Shown: positions 1 to 10,497, counted from the first letter of the stretch. The stretch: DNA of 64,000 nucleotides from Gari tellinella (GCA_922989275.2 OV277863.1:16830001-16894000); one strand, 5' to 3'. Notes: generated from the letters alone by a model not told the origin. Translations and numbers: made by a program.

Positions 1-107
1 TATTATAGAAAATATTTCTTTTGGCACATGTTCATGACTGTAAATTTTCTTCAGTGGATGGATGGATAATATGCACTAAAAGGTGCTTCTATGTTGGAAA
101 GGTTAAA
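1..107 (+). mobile_element. Family A TTAA-hairpin element, right part only
   Basis: The right half of a family A copy is cut by the window start. It shows the conserved blocks after the hairpin: an AGAAAATATTTCTT block, a TTCATGACTGTA block, a CTTCAGTGGATGG block, and a decayed GGAAAGGTTAA end. Confidence 0.75.
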
Positions 108-338
108 ACCAAAACTAAGTTAAATTTAGGCAGTCGGTATCCTGATTGCTTGAGATTAAATTTCAGTCATTTTTAGCTCCTTTGTGTTTCCTGTGCTGTG
201 ACTTCACAATAGGAATCATGTTTTGAAAACCATTCTAATGAATAGTAACAACATTTGGACTTGATGGCTGCATAATGATTTGCTACTTTAAATACGGTAT
301 TCATGTTTTCTAAAATTAGGGCCCTGGTGAAGTTCTTA

Positions 339-522
339 CAGTGCTCAAGATAAGGGGAGTATTTAAAAAAAACTTACATCTTTATGTCTGCACCTAACCC
401 TATGGTGTGGCTACGCATTAGAGTAGGAAATGATTCCTATGAGTAGTCACATCATAGGGTTTAGTTCAGACATGAAATTAATGTTGGAAATTTGAGTTCA
501 CTCCCTCTTATCTGGAGCCCTG
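339..522. mobile_element. Family F inverted-repeat element
   Basis: The ends CAGTGCTCAAGATAAGGG and CTTATCTGGAGCCCTG are imperfect inverted repeats. The centre holds the F hairpin, with CCTATGGTGTGGCTACGCA pairing with a later TGAGTAGTCACATCATAGG. It is non-coding. CAGGG-type termini suggest a hAT-like origin, but no clean target duplication was confirmed. Confidence 0.7.
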
Positions 523-527
523 GCCTC

Positions 528-664
528 AAGGTTATAAAGAGTTTGAGTTGAGTCTAAGATGGTTCTCAAGCATTTGATTGGTCAGATTTGAGCCTTTGCT
601 CAAAAGTGACCAATCAAATGCTTGAGAAAGTTTTCAGACTCAACACAAAGTCTTTATAACCTTG
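528..664. repeat. Family J near-perfect inverted repeat
   Basis: Two arms of about 57 bases, starting AAGGTTATAAAGAG and ending CTTTATAACCTT, flank a loop of about 20 bases. The inner arms CAAGCATTTGATTGGTCA and TGACCAATCAAATGCTTG are perfectly complementary. This is a foldback or MITE-type element without coding potential. A fragment of the same family lies at 15571. Confidence 0.75.
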
Positions 665-941
665 ACCCTGGTTCTTACCTTAGAGGCTATAGATGTGAGG
701 CCTGTTAGTGTCAAACACTGCATAGTGGTGTGTGTATGAGGAGAATACAGGAGATTGACAGGAAATGTGTGAGATTCTTCAGATAGGGAGATAAAGGGGT
801 TACCTGCATGTATAGGGGTTCCAGGTAAAAGGGAGTCATATAATTTTCTATTTTATGTCGCCATAAGAGCCTATAGTGTGACTTCTCATTAGTGTCGAAG
901 TAATGAGTAGTTACTGTACACTATTGGGATTGGTTGAGATA

Positions 942-1146
942 CAGTAAAACCTCTCTATTATGACCACTAAAAAGAAGGCTACTTGAGCGTATAAAAGACA
1001 GGTGACAGCTTAAAGCAAGATGAAAGTAAAACAGAAAGCTCCTCCAGGAGCTTTCTGTTTTACTGTCACCTTGCTTTAAGCAGTCAACTGTCAGAAACTC
1101 CAAATAATTAACACAAAATAGTGGTCGTAATACAGAGGTTTTACTG
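942..1146. mobile_element. Family B TA-flanked hairpin element (Tc1/mariner-type MITE)
   Basis: Terminal inverted repeats CAGTAAAACCTCTCTATTA and the complement ending GAGGTTTTACTG are flanked on both sides by TA, as expected for Tc1/mariner non-autonomous elements. The centre is a long hairpin with GACAGGTGACAGCTTAAAGC on one arm and GCTTTAAGCAGTCAACTGTC on the other. This is the most complete family B copy here. Confidence 0.85.
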
Positions 1147-1575
1147 TATAAAAATTTTAGTTGTTGAAATACTCCCGTTATCTAAAGCTGTGGGTTATGT
1201 GAGATCCTTCAGAATCAGATAGTGAGATGCTGTGAGCCTGTGATAGCTACAACTTGGATGCTGCATATTGATTATGTGAACAGATGGCTGACTTGTATGT
1301 AATTACTTGGTTAGATAGGGCATTTTTATAGAAGTTTTTAGTTTCCACAAACTGTAAAACACAGAGACGGTACAAAACAGTGTCATTTTAAACCTATCTC
1401 ATTTATGGTATTATGAGTGAGAAAATTGTTAAGTTTTAAGATATGCTGTTTGCCAACTATGAAGAGGCATAGTTGTAGATTTTTAGTACAAGTGGAGTTG
1501 ACTTCTACATTAACAATCTGTGTACAGCAAACATTGGATTAAACAACATGGTGTCTCGAAAGACAGATTACTGCT

Positions 1576-1809
1576 TCGCCCATAGAAGCACCTTTTAGCA
1601 CATTCAATTTATTCCTCCACTGATGGAAAAAGTTCCAATTTATACATGTACCATTATATAATTCTTTCTGTATCCTGGCATTTGGAAGCTTATAGCAGGC
1701 TGAAAGTAAAGCACAATGCACCTTAAGGAGCATTCTGCTTTACTTTCAACCTGGTTTAAGTGGTCACCTGTCTTCAAAACTAGAAAAAGGCTATGGAGTA
1801 AAGAGTTAA
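1576..1809 (-). mobile_element. Family A TTAA-hairpin element
   Basis: This copy is in reverse orientation. Blocks in order are ATAGAAGCACCTTTTAGC, TTTATTCCTCCACTGATGG, the hairpin around TGCACCTTAAGGAGCA, TGGTCACCTGTCTTCAAAAC, and a right end GGAGTAAAGAGTTAA. The left terminal TTAA is lost. Confidence 0.8.
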
Positions 1810-1856
1810 CATCTTTCCCCAGTGTAGCTTGTTTGCAATGATTGAGACAGGTTGTT

Positions 1857-1930
1857 GCTTAAAACCAACTGAAAGTAAAGCAGAAAGTATTCTGCTTTTC
1901 TTTCATTCTTCATTATGTATTCACCTGTTA
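1857..1930. repeat. Remnant of an A/B-type hairpin core
   Basis: A short piece with CTGAAAGTAAAGCAGAAAG and its imperfect complement, followed by a TATTCACCTGT block, matches the hairpin core of families A and B. No ends are preserved. Confidence 0.5.
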
Positions 1931-2032
1931 GGATGCAATAAAAAAAAATCCATGACCTCTTAACAGAAGGTGTAGGAAAAACAAAAATCTTGGCATAAAA
2001 GGAAAAGGTATATTTCTACAGTGTGAAGGGTC

Positions 2033-2281
2033 AGCCCTTTACTTTATAGCCTGTTCTAGTTTAGAAGACATGATCACTTAAGCAGGTTGAAAGTAAAGCA
2101 GAATGCGCCTTTAAGAGCATCTGCTTTATTTTTCTGCGTTATTTAAACTACCATCTGCTAGAATTTATTTAATATTGTTAATGATACACCTAATTATAAC
2201 TGTATAAGTTGGAGTTATTTTCTTCAGTGGAGGAATAAATAAAAGGCCCAAACATTGGTATCTATGGACTAAGGGGTGTTA
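2033..2281 (+). mobile_element. Family A TTAA-hairpin element, decayed
   Basis: The left end CCCTTTACTTTATAGCCTG, the hairpin around GCGCCTTTAAGAGC, CTACCATCTGCTAG, and CTTCAGTGGAGGAATAAA occur in forward order. Both TTAA ends are mutated. Confidence 0.75.
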
Positions 2282-2739
2282 CTTCTTCAGTGTCTACTTT
2301 ACACACATTATTTCTGTACTAATGCATGTAGAGTGCTAGTTTTGTGAAGGAATTGTTTGTTTGACAAAGTGGTTAAACAGAACACACTTCCAAAACATTT
2401 GGACAGGTTCTAACTCATTTTAATCAAACATATATACCTATATGAATATATATCTATGTAATATCTGTTTAACCTGTGAGCCAGTTACTTTTTAAGCATA
2501 CCTCAGTCTTATGACATTTTTAGTGTAAGTTGTGAACATGAGATACTGTGATTTTAGGTGTTTTATGCGTATGGAGTTGACTTCATGTAGCTTTGGGTGG
2601 GAAGGGCCAAGATGACACATGGGAAAGAGAGGATGGGGGAGGGCGGGGCTGTTTCATAAACATTGTTTAGCAAGAAGGGTACAGTTAATACTGCTAATAT
2701 GATTACTCGAAGATTGATTGCAGTGTTTTAGGTGACTGA

Positions 2740-2804
2740 TTAAAGCATGATAAAACAAAGCAAACAGCTGCAGTAGGAGCTTTCTGCCTCACTTTCATTC
2801 TGCT
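2740..2804. mobile_element. Family B hairpin remnant, split by a family A copy
   Basis: This piece carries GGTGACTGATTAAAGCATG, AGGAGCTTTCTGCCTC and TTCATTCTGC from the family B core. It stops exactly at the TTAA where the next family A element begins. Confidence 0.6.
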
Positions 2805-3041
2805 TTAACCTTTACGCCATAGTCTGATTCTAGTTTTGAAGACAGGCAACTACATAAAGCAGGTTGAAGTAAAGCAGAATGTGCCTTAAGGCACATTCTG
2901 CTTTATTTTCAGCCTGCTTTAAGCTAACATCTGCTAGGATATAGAAAATATTTCTTTTGGTACATGTTTGTGACTATAAATTGGGAACTTATTTTCTTAA
3001 GTGGAGGAATAAAATAAATGCATTAAAGGGGAAAGGGTTAA
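2805..3041 (+). mobile_element. Family A TTAA-hairpin element, full length (237 bp)
   Basis: A complete copy with TTAA at both ends (2805-2808 and 3038-3041). Termini are CCTTTACGCCATAG on the left and GGGGAAAGGG on the right. The inverted arm AGCAGAATGTGCC pairs with GGCACATTCTGCT around a central TTAA. TTAA flanks and CCC/GGG ends resemble piggyBac-type non-autonomous elements. It has no ORF. Confidence 0.85.
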
Positions 3042-3117
3042 CATCATCTATGAGTGATCATAATAACAGGGTTCACTATATTTGAAGACATAATTTGTGT
3101 TTTTGTAGGAAAATGAT

Positions 3118-3387
3118 ATGAGCCATGGCATGGGAAAACCTGCCTTACTGCATAGCAAACTGTAGATCAAGGCCAGCCGCCGCGTCTTTGACACAGCGAC
3201 TGGTCTTGATCTACACTGTTAGACACCCACATGAATCTCAAGCATTTTATGTAGCTGTGTTATATACGGTATTTGGCAACGTAGACCAAACACAGATACA
3301 GAGCCTGGGATGACAGCGATGCTTGATCTGTACATTGTTTGGATATTCAATATGCAATAAGGCAGGTTTTGTCGTTGCAAGGCTCAT
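3118..3387. mobile_element. Inverted-repeat MITE with internal palindrome
   Basis: The ends TGAGCCATGGCATGGGAAA and the imperfect complement TTTTGTCGTTGCAAGGCTCA form terminal inverted repeats, with AACCTGCCTTA pairing with TAAGGCAGGTT. The centre holds a second palindrome, TGTAGATCAAGGCCAG with CTGGTCTTGATCTACA. The open frame across it is a by-product of the palindrome. Confidence 0.7.
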
Positions 3388-3609
3388 ATATAATTATATA
3401 ATGCGGTCCCTAGAGATTAATGATAAGTTTTGTCTAGATTAACTCTGGCTGCAATGAGAGTTTGTCATTTGTAATGATTCTTTTGTTTTCTTCATCAAAT
3501 TAGTAAATTCTACAGAAATGCTGGCATATCTTCATGATCATTTCACACACCGATATTTGGTAGACATGCTTTTAGATGCCTTATAATGCATGTCCTATAT
3601 ATAGACTGC

Positions 3610-3806
3610 AGGGCTCAAGATACAAGTCAACAAACTAACAAATTCCATGTAACCAAACCCAATCCTATGACTACTCAAAACCTGTGATGTGACTTCATAA
3701 TAAACAGGAATTGATTCTTTTGAGTAGACACAGCAAAAGGTTTGGTGGGAATATAAAGAAGATATTGGAATTATTTAAGAACACTCTCTTTTATCGGAAA
3801 CCGTGT
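3610..3806. mobile_element. Family F element, diverged
   Basis: The left end GCAGGGCTCAAGATAC is recognisable. The F core appears as AATCCTATGACTACTC and TTTTGAGTAGACACAGC. The right end has decayed to TCTTTTATCGGAAACC. Confidence 0.5.
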
Positions 3807-4059
3807 CCAGTTCAAGTGGTACTTTCAAAAATTGATGCAAAAAAATCTTATATTCATGATAGTTGTAAGTTACCAGATTTCTTAGTACTTTTCTTGCAAT
3901 CACTTGGGTCTTCTTGGTTAGGCAGATAAACTTTTAGTTAAATAGGGCATTTAGCTAGGGCTATAGCTGATTTTTCTCAGGTGGTTATTTTGTATATTTA
4001 CCTCAATACAGTATATCTCCCAGGATTTGACTACCAAAGGTTATCATTGCCTGCAAAGA

Positions 4060-4255
4060 GGGAAAACACAATAGATGAAGCATGTAGGTGTAGTGTCAGA
4101 ATTCAAAATCAACTTTCTGCATGTTTGGTAATTTTTTCGTCAACTACTATTCTAAAAATAGATTTTTCAAAATACTGAGTTTCATCTGGAACCAAAGTGT
4201 TTGCAAAAGGTAATCTCTGTGGCACATATCCACCGCTAGCATGGTAAAGAGTTGA
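4060..4255. repeat. Family D-like repeat fragment
   Basis: Motifs GTAATTTTTTCGTCAACTAC, TATTCTAAAAATAGA and GTTTGCAAAAGGTAATC, with GCTAGCATGGTAAAGAGTT at the end, recur near 38260 and 57100 around D-type hairpins. The central hairpin itself is missing here. Confidence 0.4.
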
Positions 4256-4484
4256 GTAATGTGAGTTTAGTAGAATTAGTAGAAAATGCTTAAATATTAA
4301 ACTTTTATGACATATTTCAGCAGCGAGTTTTGAATAACAATCAGTTGTTGTAAAATGGTAAAATATTCTTTAATATATTGCCCTGGATATAAGTGATATA
4401 TCCAGGAATATTGCCCTTTAGGTTTTAGAAATTCATATTGTTAAACCACATAGGAATTTATCCATGGAGCCCTAGAGGTGATAC

Positions 4485-4696
4485 TTGACTTTGCAGACAG
4501 AGTATCTGTGAAGGATACACTTGTCATTGCAAACAGTGTAGACCCAGATCAGAGGGGAAGCCTTCTTATCAGGATCTGTTTTGCTTGTTCTTTAGAAATA
4601 TATAGTAAAACTCTCCTAAATAGTAAAACATTTGCCTAGACTTAATTGAAAACTGGAATTGTCAATTTAAAACCTCAGGGGTGAATGAATTAAGCA
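4485..4696 (-). mobile_element. Family C hairpin element, diverged
   Basis: It contains AAACAGTGTAGACCCAGATC with a decayed partner ATCAGGATCTGTTTTGC, then CTAAATAGTAAAACATT, GGAATTGTCAATTTAAAACC and the typical end CAGGGGTGAATGAATTAA. It is non-coding. Confidence 0.6.
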
Positions 4697-4756
4697 GACA
4701 GTTTTTCCAGCAGTTTGCTTTTGACGCTGTTATATCCTAGGCTAGGCTGTTCTTAT

Positions 4757-5007
4757 TTAGCCCTTTACTCCATAGCCTATTTCTTGCTTTGAATTTGGGT
4801 GGCCACTTAAAGCAGGTTGAAAGTAAAGCAGAACAAGCATTACGGCACATTCTGCTTTTCTTTCAGCCTGCTTAAAGCTAGCATCTGCTAGCAAACAGAA
4901 AATACTTCTTATGATGCATATTCATGACTGTATAAATTGGAATTACTTTCCTCTCTGGAGGAATGAATTAAATGTATGAAAATGTGCATCTATGGAGTAA
5001 AGGGTTA
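4757..5007 (+). mobile_element. Family A TTAA-hairpin element
   Basis: The left end TTAGCCCTTTACTCCATAG and the right end GGAGTAAAGGGTTAT are inverted repeats with mutated TTAA flanks. The hairpin, CTGCTAG block and TTCATGACTGTATAAATTGG block are all present. Confidence 0.82.
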
Positions 5008-5078
5008 TGGAACAGCACTGTAAGTCTGTTAGGATTCCTGATGATAGCATATCAAGAGCTGTACCAGTATACAGTAAG

Positions 5079-5270
5079 CAGGGCTCCAGAAAGGGGAGTT
5101 TTTCAAAAACTAAAATCTTTATTTCTGCATTAAATCCTATGGTGTCACTACTCAATAGAATCGTCTCTTCGAGACGATTCTAATGAGTAGTAACACCATA
5201 GGATTTGGTGCTGAAATGAGTGAGAAAATGTTGGAATTGTTCTGTGTACTCCCTCTTATCTGGAGCCCTG
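5079..5270. mobile_element. Family F inverted-repeat element
   Basis: The ends CAGGGCTCCAGAAAGGGG and CTCTTATCTGGAGCCCTG are present. The perfect central arms AATCGTCTC and GAGACGATT are framed by CCTATGGTGTCACTACTCA and the complementary TGAGTAGTAACACCATAGG. This copy and the one at 48824 are the best preserved. Confidence 0.82.
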
Positions 5271-5519
5271 AGTAAGACATTCATGGACGGGTATTATAGA
5301 TAAACACATTCACGGGTAAAATACATTGTACATATTAAACGAGTAATCGCAACTCTCAAGTCAATTGCTTTTGCACACAAGGGAAGTGATCAAACATAGT
5401 TTTGGGTAGAAATGGAGTTTCAAAGCTAAGACCAAATGCAAAAGTTACTTTGTAGGAACTCAGCAATTATTGTCATTACATTGATTATCTACAGTTGAGA
5501 AGACATTATTCTTTCCCAT

Positions 5520-5757
5520 TTAACCCTTAACCCCATAGCCTGTTTCTAGTATTGAACATAGTTGACCATTCAAAGCAGTTTGAAAGTAAAGCAGAATGTG
5601 CCCTTAAGGCACATTAACTTTACTTTCAGCCTGCTTTAAACTACTAGCTGCTAGAATAGAGATTATTTCATATGATACATATTTATGAATGTATAAAGTG
5701 TAACTTTGTTCTACAGTGGATGGATAGTAAAGGCGTATTTATGGGGTAATGGGTTAA
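5520..5757 (+). mobile_element. Family A TTAA-hairpin element, full length
   Basis: TTAA occurs at both ends (5520-5523 and 5754-5757). Ends are CCCTTAACCCCATAG and TATGGGGTAATGGG. The central hairpin is partly decayed on its right arm. Confidence 0.85.
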
Positions 5758-5764
5758 AGGCAAA

Positions 5765-5985
5765 CGGAATGTAATGCAATAAAATGTAGAAAATTGTAAC
5801 TTTTTGAAATTTCTAACTTTCAATTTTAATCTGAGTGGCAATCAGTTTGAAATCTGATCAGCCGTCAGGTTTCCTGGTGTCTGATCTGGCTCTAAAATGT
5901 TTGCATTGAAAATACATGTTATGATTTTAGTATAAATGTGTTTAAAGGGAAAAAAAGATGACTTCCCCACTGTACGTGCAGTATA
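5765..5985. mobile_element. Degenerate copy of the 9478-type hairpin element
   Basis: A hairpin with TCTGATCAGCCGTCAGG against CCTGGTGTCTGATCTGGC lies inside AATCTGAGTGGCAATCAG and a right end GATGACTTCCCCACTGTA. The same order is seen in the better copy at 9478. Confidence 0.55.
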
Positions 5986-6367
5986 CATTTACATGGGCCT
6001 ACAATTTATAAGACCAAATATTGATACATAAACTTTGTAAACATGTACATAAAATCTGAGTTCATAGAACGAATAGAGATCTTTAAAAATTGCCTTTATT
6101 GTTCAGGTAAAGTCTAAAAGCAGGCTTGTCTTGTTTCTTTTCCAAACTTCTATGGTTACATGCTTATACAAATTGATTTCTAGTAGTGCATGTTATGTTG
6201 CTGGCAGGTACACTTGAAAGGTCTTCCCATGTACACAAGAATCAAACTTTATATCTTGCCTATTCAAGTGATTGATATGCAGTGATGCAGCTATGATTTC
6301 AAAAATAGCATGCTATCTAAGCTGCTCGTTGGTCGGAATATTAGGATTTAGTTGCTGAAGAAACATA

Positions 6368-6548
6368 CAGTCAAACTTCGATATCTCGAAGTCGGTTTTG
6401 TCGAACATACCTGTATTTCAAAGTTAGCCACGTTTTAACTTTGAAATATGGGTATGTTCGACTTAACCGAGCATGAAATAATGCAGTTCATATGTCGAAC
6501 TATCGGATAGTTGGAGTTAAACGAGTTCGAGATATCGAAGTTCGACTG
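6368..6548. mobile_element. Family E TA-flanked inverted-repeat element
   Basis: Inverted ends CAGTCAAACTTCGATATCTC and the complement ending ATATCGAAGTTCGACTG are flanked by TA on both sides. Inside is a smaller palindrome, TTTCAAAGTTAG with TAACTTTGAAA. This is the standard layout of a mariner-type MITE. Confidence 0.85.
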
Positions 6549-6967
6549 TAATCACATTTCTTTGTTTGAGCATGTTTAGTGCATTCTGTTTTTCAGACAA
6601 AACTGAGACTGTAGATGCTGTATGATGATAAAATGTAGGCAAATACATAGTATGGTGTATCAAAAAACATTGATATTGCCTACATGTAATAGGTACAAGT
6701 ACATTTATTATCAGTATGAACTATATTTTAGAAATAGTCTCAAATTAAAATGACCTTTCAAACAATTTATCTGATTCTACCTGAATGATAAAAAAAATTG
6801 AAACATTTTGCCAAATGGATTATGAAAATTGTAATATTCACACATATAACACATGCAAGTAATGTTTTACATGAATTTTCTAACAAATAAGTGAATCGCA
6901 CATCCTGGCTGCAATACTGCATTCTATGATCACATATCCATCTAATTCTGATAATATTTGATGTTAT

Positions 6968-7206
6968 TTAACCCTTCACTCCATAGTTTTATTACTTGTT
7001 TTGAAGACATGTGACCACTTAAAGCAGTTTGAAAGTAAAGCAGAATGTTCCTTTAGGATACTTGTGCCTTACTTTCAACCAGTTACCTACAATCTGGAAA
7101 GATACTGGAAATGCCTTCTGTGTTTCATGTTTCAGGAATTCCTACGTGGGGACTACTTTTCTTAGTGTAGAAATAATAAAAGGTGTATTTATGGGTTAAT
7201 GGGTCA
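6968..7206 (+). mobile_element. Family A TTAA-hairpin element
   Basis: The left TTAA and CCCTTCACTCCATAG are intact. The hairpin is shortened on the right arm, and the right end TTATGGGTTAATGGG has lost its TTAA. Confidence 0.8.
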
Positions 7207-7325
7207 GTTATTTTTCACATCTGGTCCTAATTGAAAGCTTTGTGATTCTAAATTTGCCTTTCATATTCATATTGTTGGGTCAGTTTCAGGCTTTAAAAGC
7301 TTTTCTGAAATGCATAAGCTTCTTC

Positions 7326-7577
7326 TCAAACCCTTTACCCCATAGCCTGTTTCTAGTTTTGAAAATAGGTGACTACTTAAAGCAGGTTAAAAGTGAAGCA
7401 GAATGTGCCTTAAAGGCACATTCTATTTCACTTTCAGCCTGCTTTAAGCTACAGTCTATTGAGATATAGAAAATATTTCTTAGGTTGTATACTCATGACT
7501 ATATCAAGTGATACTATTTTCTTCAGCGGAGGAATAAACTAAATGCCCTAAAAGGCTTCTATGGGGGGAAAGGGTTA
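7326..7577 (+). mobile_element. Family A TTAA-hairpin element
   Basis: The ends CCCTTTACCCCATAGCCTG and ATGGGGGGAAAGGGTTA are present. The hairpin GTGCCTTAAAGGCAC, TATTCATGACT... and CTTCAGCGGAGGAATAAA blocks are well preserved; the flanking TTAA is mutated at both ends. Confidence 0.82.
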
Positions 7578-7699
7578 CGAGCTATCCCTTACCTTAAGGT
7601 CTTGTTTCCAACATCTGCCAGATCCAAAGGGGTGGAGATTGAGTCTAAAGCTTAAGCTTGTGTCAATAAATTCAATGACAGAGTCTGGAAATATATATT

Positions 7700-7937
7700 T
7701 TAACCATTTACCCCATAGCCTGTTTTCTAAAATTTGAAGACGGTTGACAACTTAAAGCAGATTGAAAGTAAAGCAGAATGTGCCTTAAAGGCACATTCTG
7801 CTTTACTTTCAGCCTGCTTTAAGCTACCATCCGCTAGAAACATGATACATATTCATGACTGTAAATTGGAACAATTTCCTTCAGTTGAGGGATAAATTAA
7901 ATGCGTAAAAATGGGTATCAGTGGCGTAAAGGGTTAT
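7700..7937 (+). mobile_element. Family A TTAA-hairpin element
   Basis: TTAA is at 7700-7703, with TTAT at the other end. The hairpin AAGCAGAATGTGCC / GGCACATTCTGCTT is perfect. The TATTCATGACTGTAAATTGG block is present. Confidence 0.84.
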
Positions 7938-8275
7938 AGACTAGAAGTATTACACCAATTACGGGCAAGTTATGTAATGATTTATTTGGTAGCATATTGA
8001 AATTTCTGCTGGTGGATTGATTTTATAGATTCCTAAGTCTATAATGTATGAATTTTCTTTAACATCATGATCTAAATATTTTCTTTCCTCAGAATTTTAT
8101 CTGTAATTTGTTTGTAAGTAGTCAGTGTTCAAATGTAATACATTTGAGCAGACGATCTTGTGACATTTGTGATTGGCTAAAGTGAAAGGAATATAAACTA
8201 CAATTAAACTTAAAGTAAAACCTGTGTTCAGTTGCTGTTCAGTGTATTTATAGGGTTAATGGTAAAGAGCCAAAA

Positions 8276-8738
8276 GCTACATGCAGGACAAACTAATAGA
8301 GTGCGTTCTTTACGTTCAACCTGCTTTAACCCTTTCCCACATAGCCTGTTTCTAGAATGGAATATAGGTGTCCACTTAAAGAAGGCTGAAAGTAAAGCAG
8401 AATGCGCCTTAAGGCGCATTCTGCTTTACTTTTAGCCTGCTTTAAGCCATCATCTTCTAGAATATAGAAAATATTTCTTATAATACATATTCATGACTGT
8501 ACAAGTTTTATACTACATATTCATGACTGTATAAATTGAAACTGTCTTCTTCAATGGAGGAAGAAATTAAAGTGTGCTAAAAGACGCTTCCATGGGGGAA
8601 AGGGTTAAGCTATCATCTGCTAGGATATAGAAAATATTTCTTTTGGTGCATGTTTATGTCTGTATAAATTCGAATTATTTTCTTCAGTGAATGTATAAAT
8701 GAAGGTGTAAAAAGGTGTATTCATGGGGTAATGGGTTA
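8276..8738 (+). mobile_element. Outer family A copy split by a second A copy
   Basis: The left piece ends GTTCAACCTGC just before the TTAA at 8326. The right piece resumes at 8609 with GCTATCATCTGCTAGG and runs to GGGGTAATGGGTTAA at 8738. Together they form one 5'-truncated A copy interrupted at its own internal CTGCTTTAAGC site. Confidence 0.75.
8326..8608 (+). mobile_element. Inner family A copy, full length
   Basis: Complete, with TTAA at 8326-8329 and 8605-8608. It has a perfect central hairpin and a short internal duplication of the TACATATTCATGACTGTA block. It sits in the TTAA of the outer A copy in the same orientation. Confidence 0.85.
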
Positions 8739-8875
8739 AAGAGGCTCGCAAACGGATTTAGCATTAAAAATAGTAAATTGTAAATATATGTCAAATGCTT
8801 ATATAAATGGGTAAGATTTAGTTTAGGATAATAAATTCTGTTAAAAAATGCATTTCAAAAAAAAGAAAAAGAAGA

Positions 8876-8968
8876 AGCTCTTGTGGGATTCGAACCCGTG
8901 ACCCTCCATGCGGAGACAAACATGAAAAATGAGGAAACGCCTTTACTACCTCGGCTACCAGCGCTCTC
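8876..8968 (-). tRNA. tRNA-like sequence (pseudo-tRNA or SINE head)
   Basis: Read on the minus strand there is an A-box-like GGTAGCCGAGGTAGT and a perfect B box GGTTCGAATCC, followed by a T-rich Pol III terminator. The long variable region would fit a type II tRNA, but the acceptor stem does not pair and only three T-stem pairs form. It is more likely a decayed tRNA or tRNA-derived element than a working tRNA. Confidence 0.35.
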
Positions 8969-9477
8969 TATATATACGGTAGCGAATTAACTTACTTCAC
9001 TGGTAGCGATAGATAGTACTTTATTCGGCTCGGGTTTATGTCTGAGCTTGTGTAGAGAAGCAACAACAACAACTATACCGTCAGCTGACGCTATAGAAAA
9101 ACGATGGAAAATATGTAAAAAAAACTAAGATTCGGTGACGATTCTTGAGACTTTTTTTGGACTGATCATATTTTTTTAATGTCAGAAGCCAAATAATGCC
9201 ACAAATTTGCTTTTATTTGAGTATTTTATTTTATTTTGACAAGTACACCATCCGGTTGCGAGTCCCTTTAAAACCTATGTAAGAAAGATACTCATGGGAC
9301 AAGGAACTTACGCAGTTTTGTACAACTTACAGTTTAAACATATTTTATTTCCAAAATTTCAACATGGAAATGGGGTTGGGCCACAAGTTCCAAAAACATT
9401 AGTTACGTCCCTTCCCCTTTGGCAGCTTGGTGCCTGTGAAAAGGAATGCAAAAAGTTTCTGTTGGAGCTTTCTGCCA

Positions 9478-9721
9478 CAGTGGACAAGACGTTATTCTTT
9501 CCCAATAAATGCATCAACGCTTAAACTACTATTTCCAGTGCAAACAGTTTGGAGCCAGATCAGACGCAGGGTAACCTGGCGTCTGATCAGGCTCCAAACT
9601 GTTTGCCACTCAGGTTAAAATAAACAGAATTACCAACAAATGGTCATTTTCTACGTTTTAATGTTATGTGTTTTGCGTTTCGTACGCATTTAAATGGGAA
9701 AGAATAACGTTTTCTCCACTG
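9478..9721. mobile_element. Hairpin MITE with 36-bp inverted ends
   Basis: Ends CAGTGGACAAGACGTTATTC and the complement finishing ATAACGTTTTCTCCACTG are long inverted repeats, followed by TA on the right (CA on the left). The central hairpin pairs CAAACAGTTTGGAGCC with GGCTCCAAACTGTTTG. This core is shared with families C and D although the ends differ. Confidence 0.8.
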
Positions 9722-10336
9722 TACCATATAGCTGGTTATTTCTGCGGTGTTTCTGCGGTGAGTCTTCCTGGGATTGTAGAAAATATGAAGTGTTAGCTGT
9801 TTAGTGAGCGGCAGGTGAACACAGGTTATACTGAACAAGGTCAGACATGTTTTGTTTTGTAGTTTGTATGTATGAGGAGCTAGGAACAGTTTGCTTGCTG
9901 TTCACAATTTTATCGAGTTTTGGTGGTGACATGATTTAGTTAACACAGTTTTTAACAAAAATGCAAACACAGTTGAATCATGAAGCTCTCAGTTCATGCA
10001 TAAACAATTGAGAGGTAGTGAGCTGTGTCTCTGTCAGCGTGGCAGGGTGAACTTTTTTATACTATCACATTGCATGTTATTTTATATAGAAAAAGTTACA
10101 ATATGCGGGTTATAATTATGAAACTTTGTATAATGCTGTACATAATGCTTTTTTATCATGATGTCTACATCCATTGTTTCATTTTATCCTTTTGTTGGCC
10201 CAAAGATGAATGTATAGAACCGGTGCTTCTATCTGGGCAGCATGTATGCTGGCGCAGTGCATCTCCTCTTGGTAAAGTTTTGGGACAAAACGTAGATCTA
10301 TAAAGCAATGGTTTAATCCTAAACCATATAATTATA

Positions 10337-10497
10337 CAGTAAAACCTCTCTATAACAGCCACTAAAACGAGGGCTATTTGATTGTATAAATGACAGGTGA
10401 CAGCTTAAAGCAAGGTGTCACCTTGCTTTAAGCAGTCACCGGTCTTAGACACCCAATAATCAACAAACTTGGTGGCTGTTATAGAGAGGTTCTACTC
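10337..10497. mobile_element. Family B TA-flanked hairpin element
   Basis: Ends are CAGTAAAACCTCTCTATAAC and GTTATAGAGAGGTTCTACT. The hairpin is a shortened form: GACAGGTGACAGCTTAAAGC directly joined to the reverse arm GCTTTAAGCAGTCACC. Confidence 0.83.
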
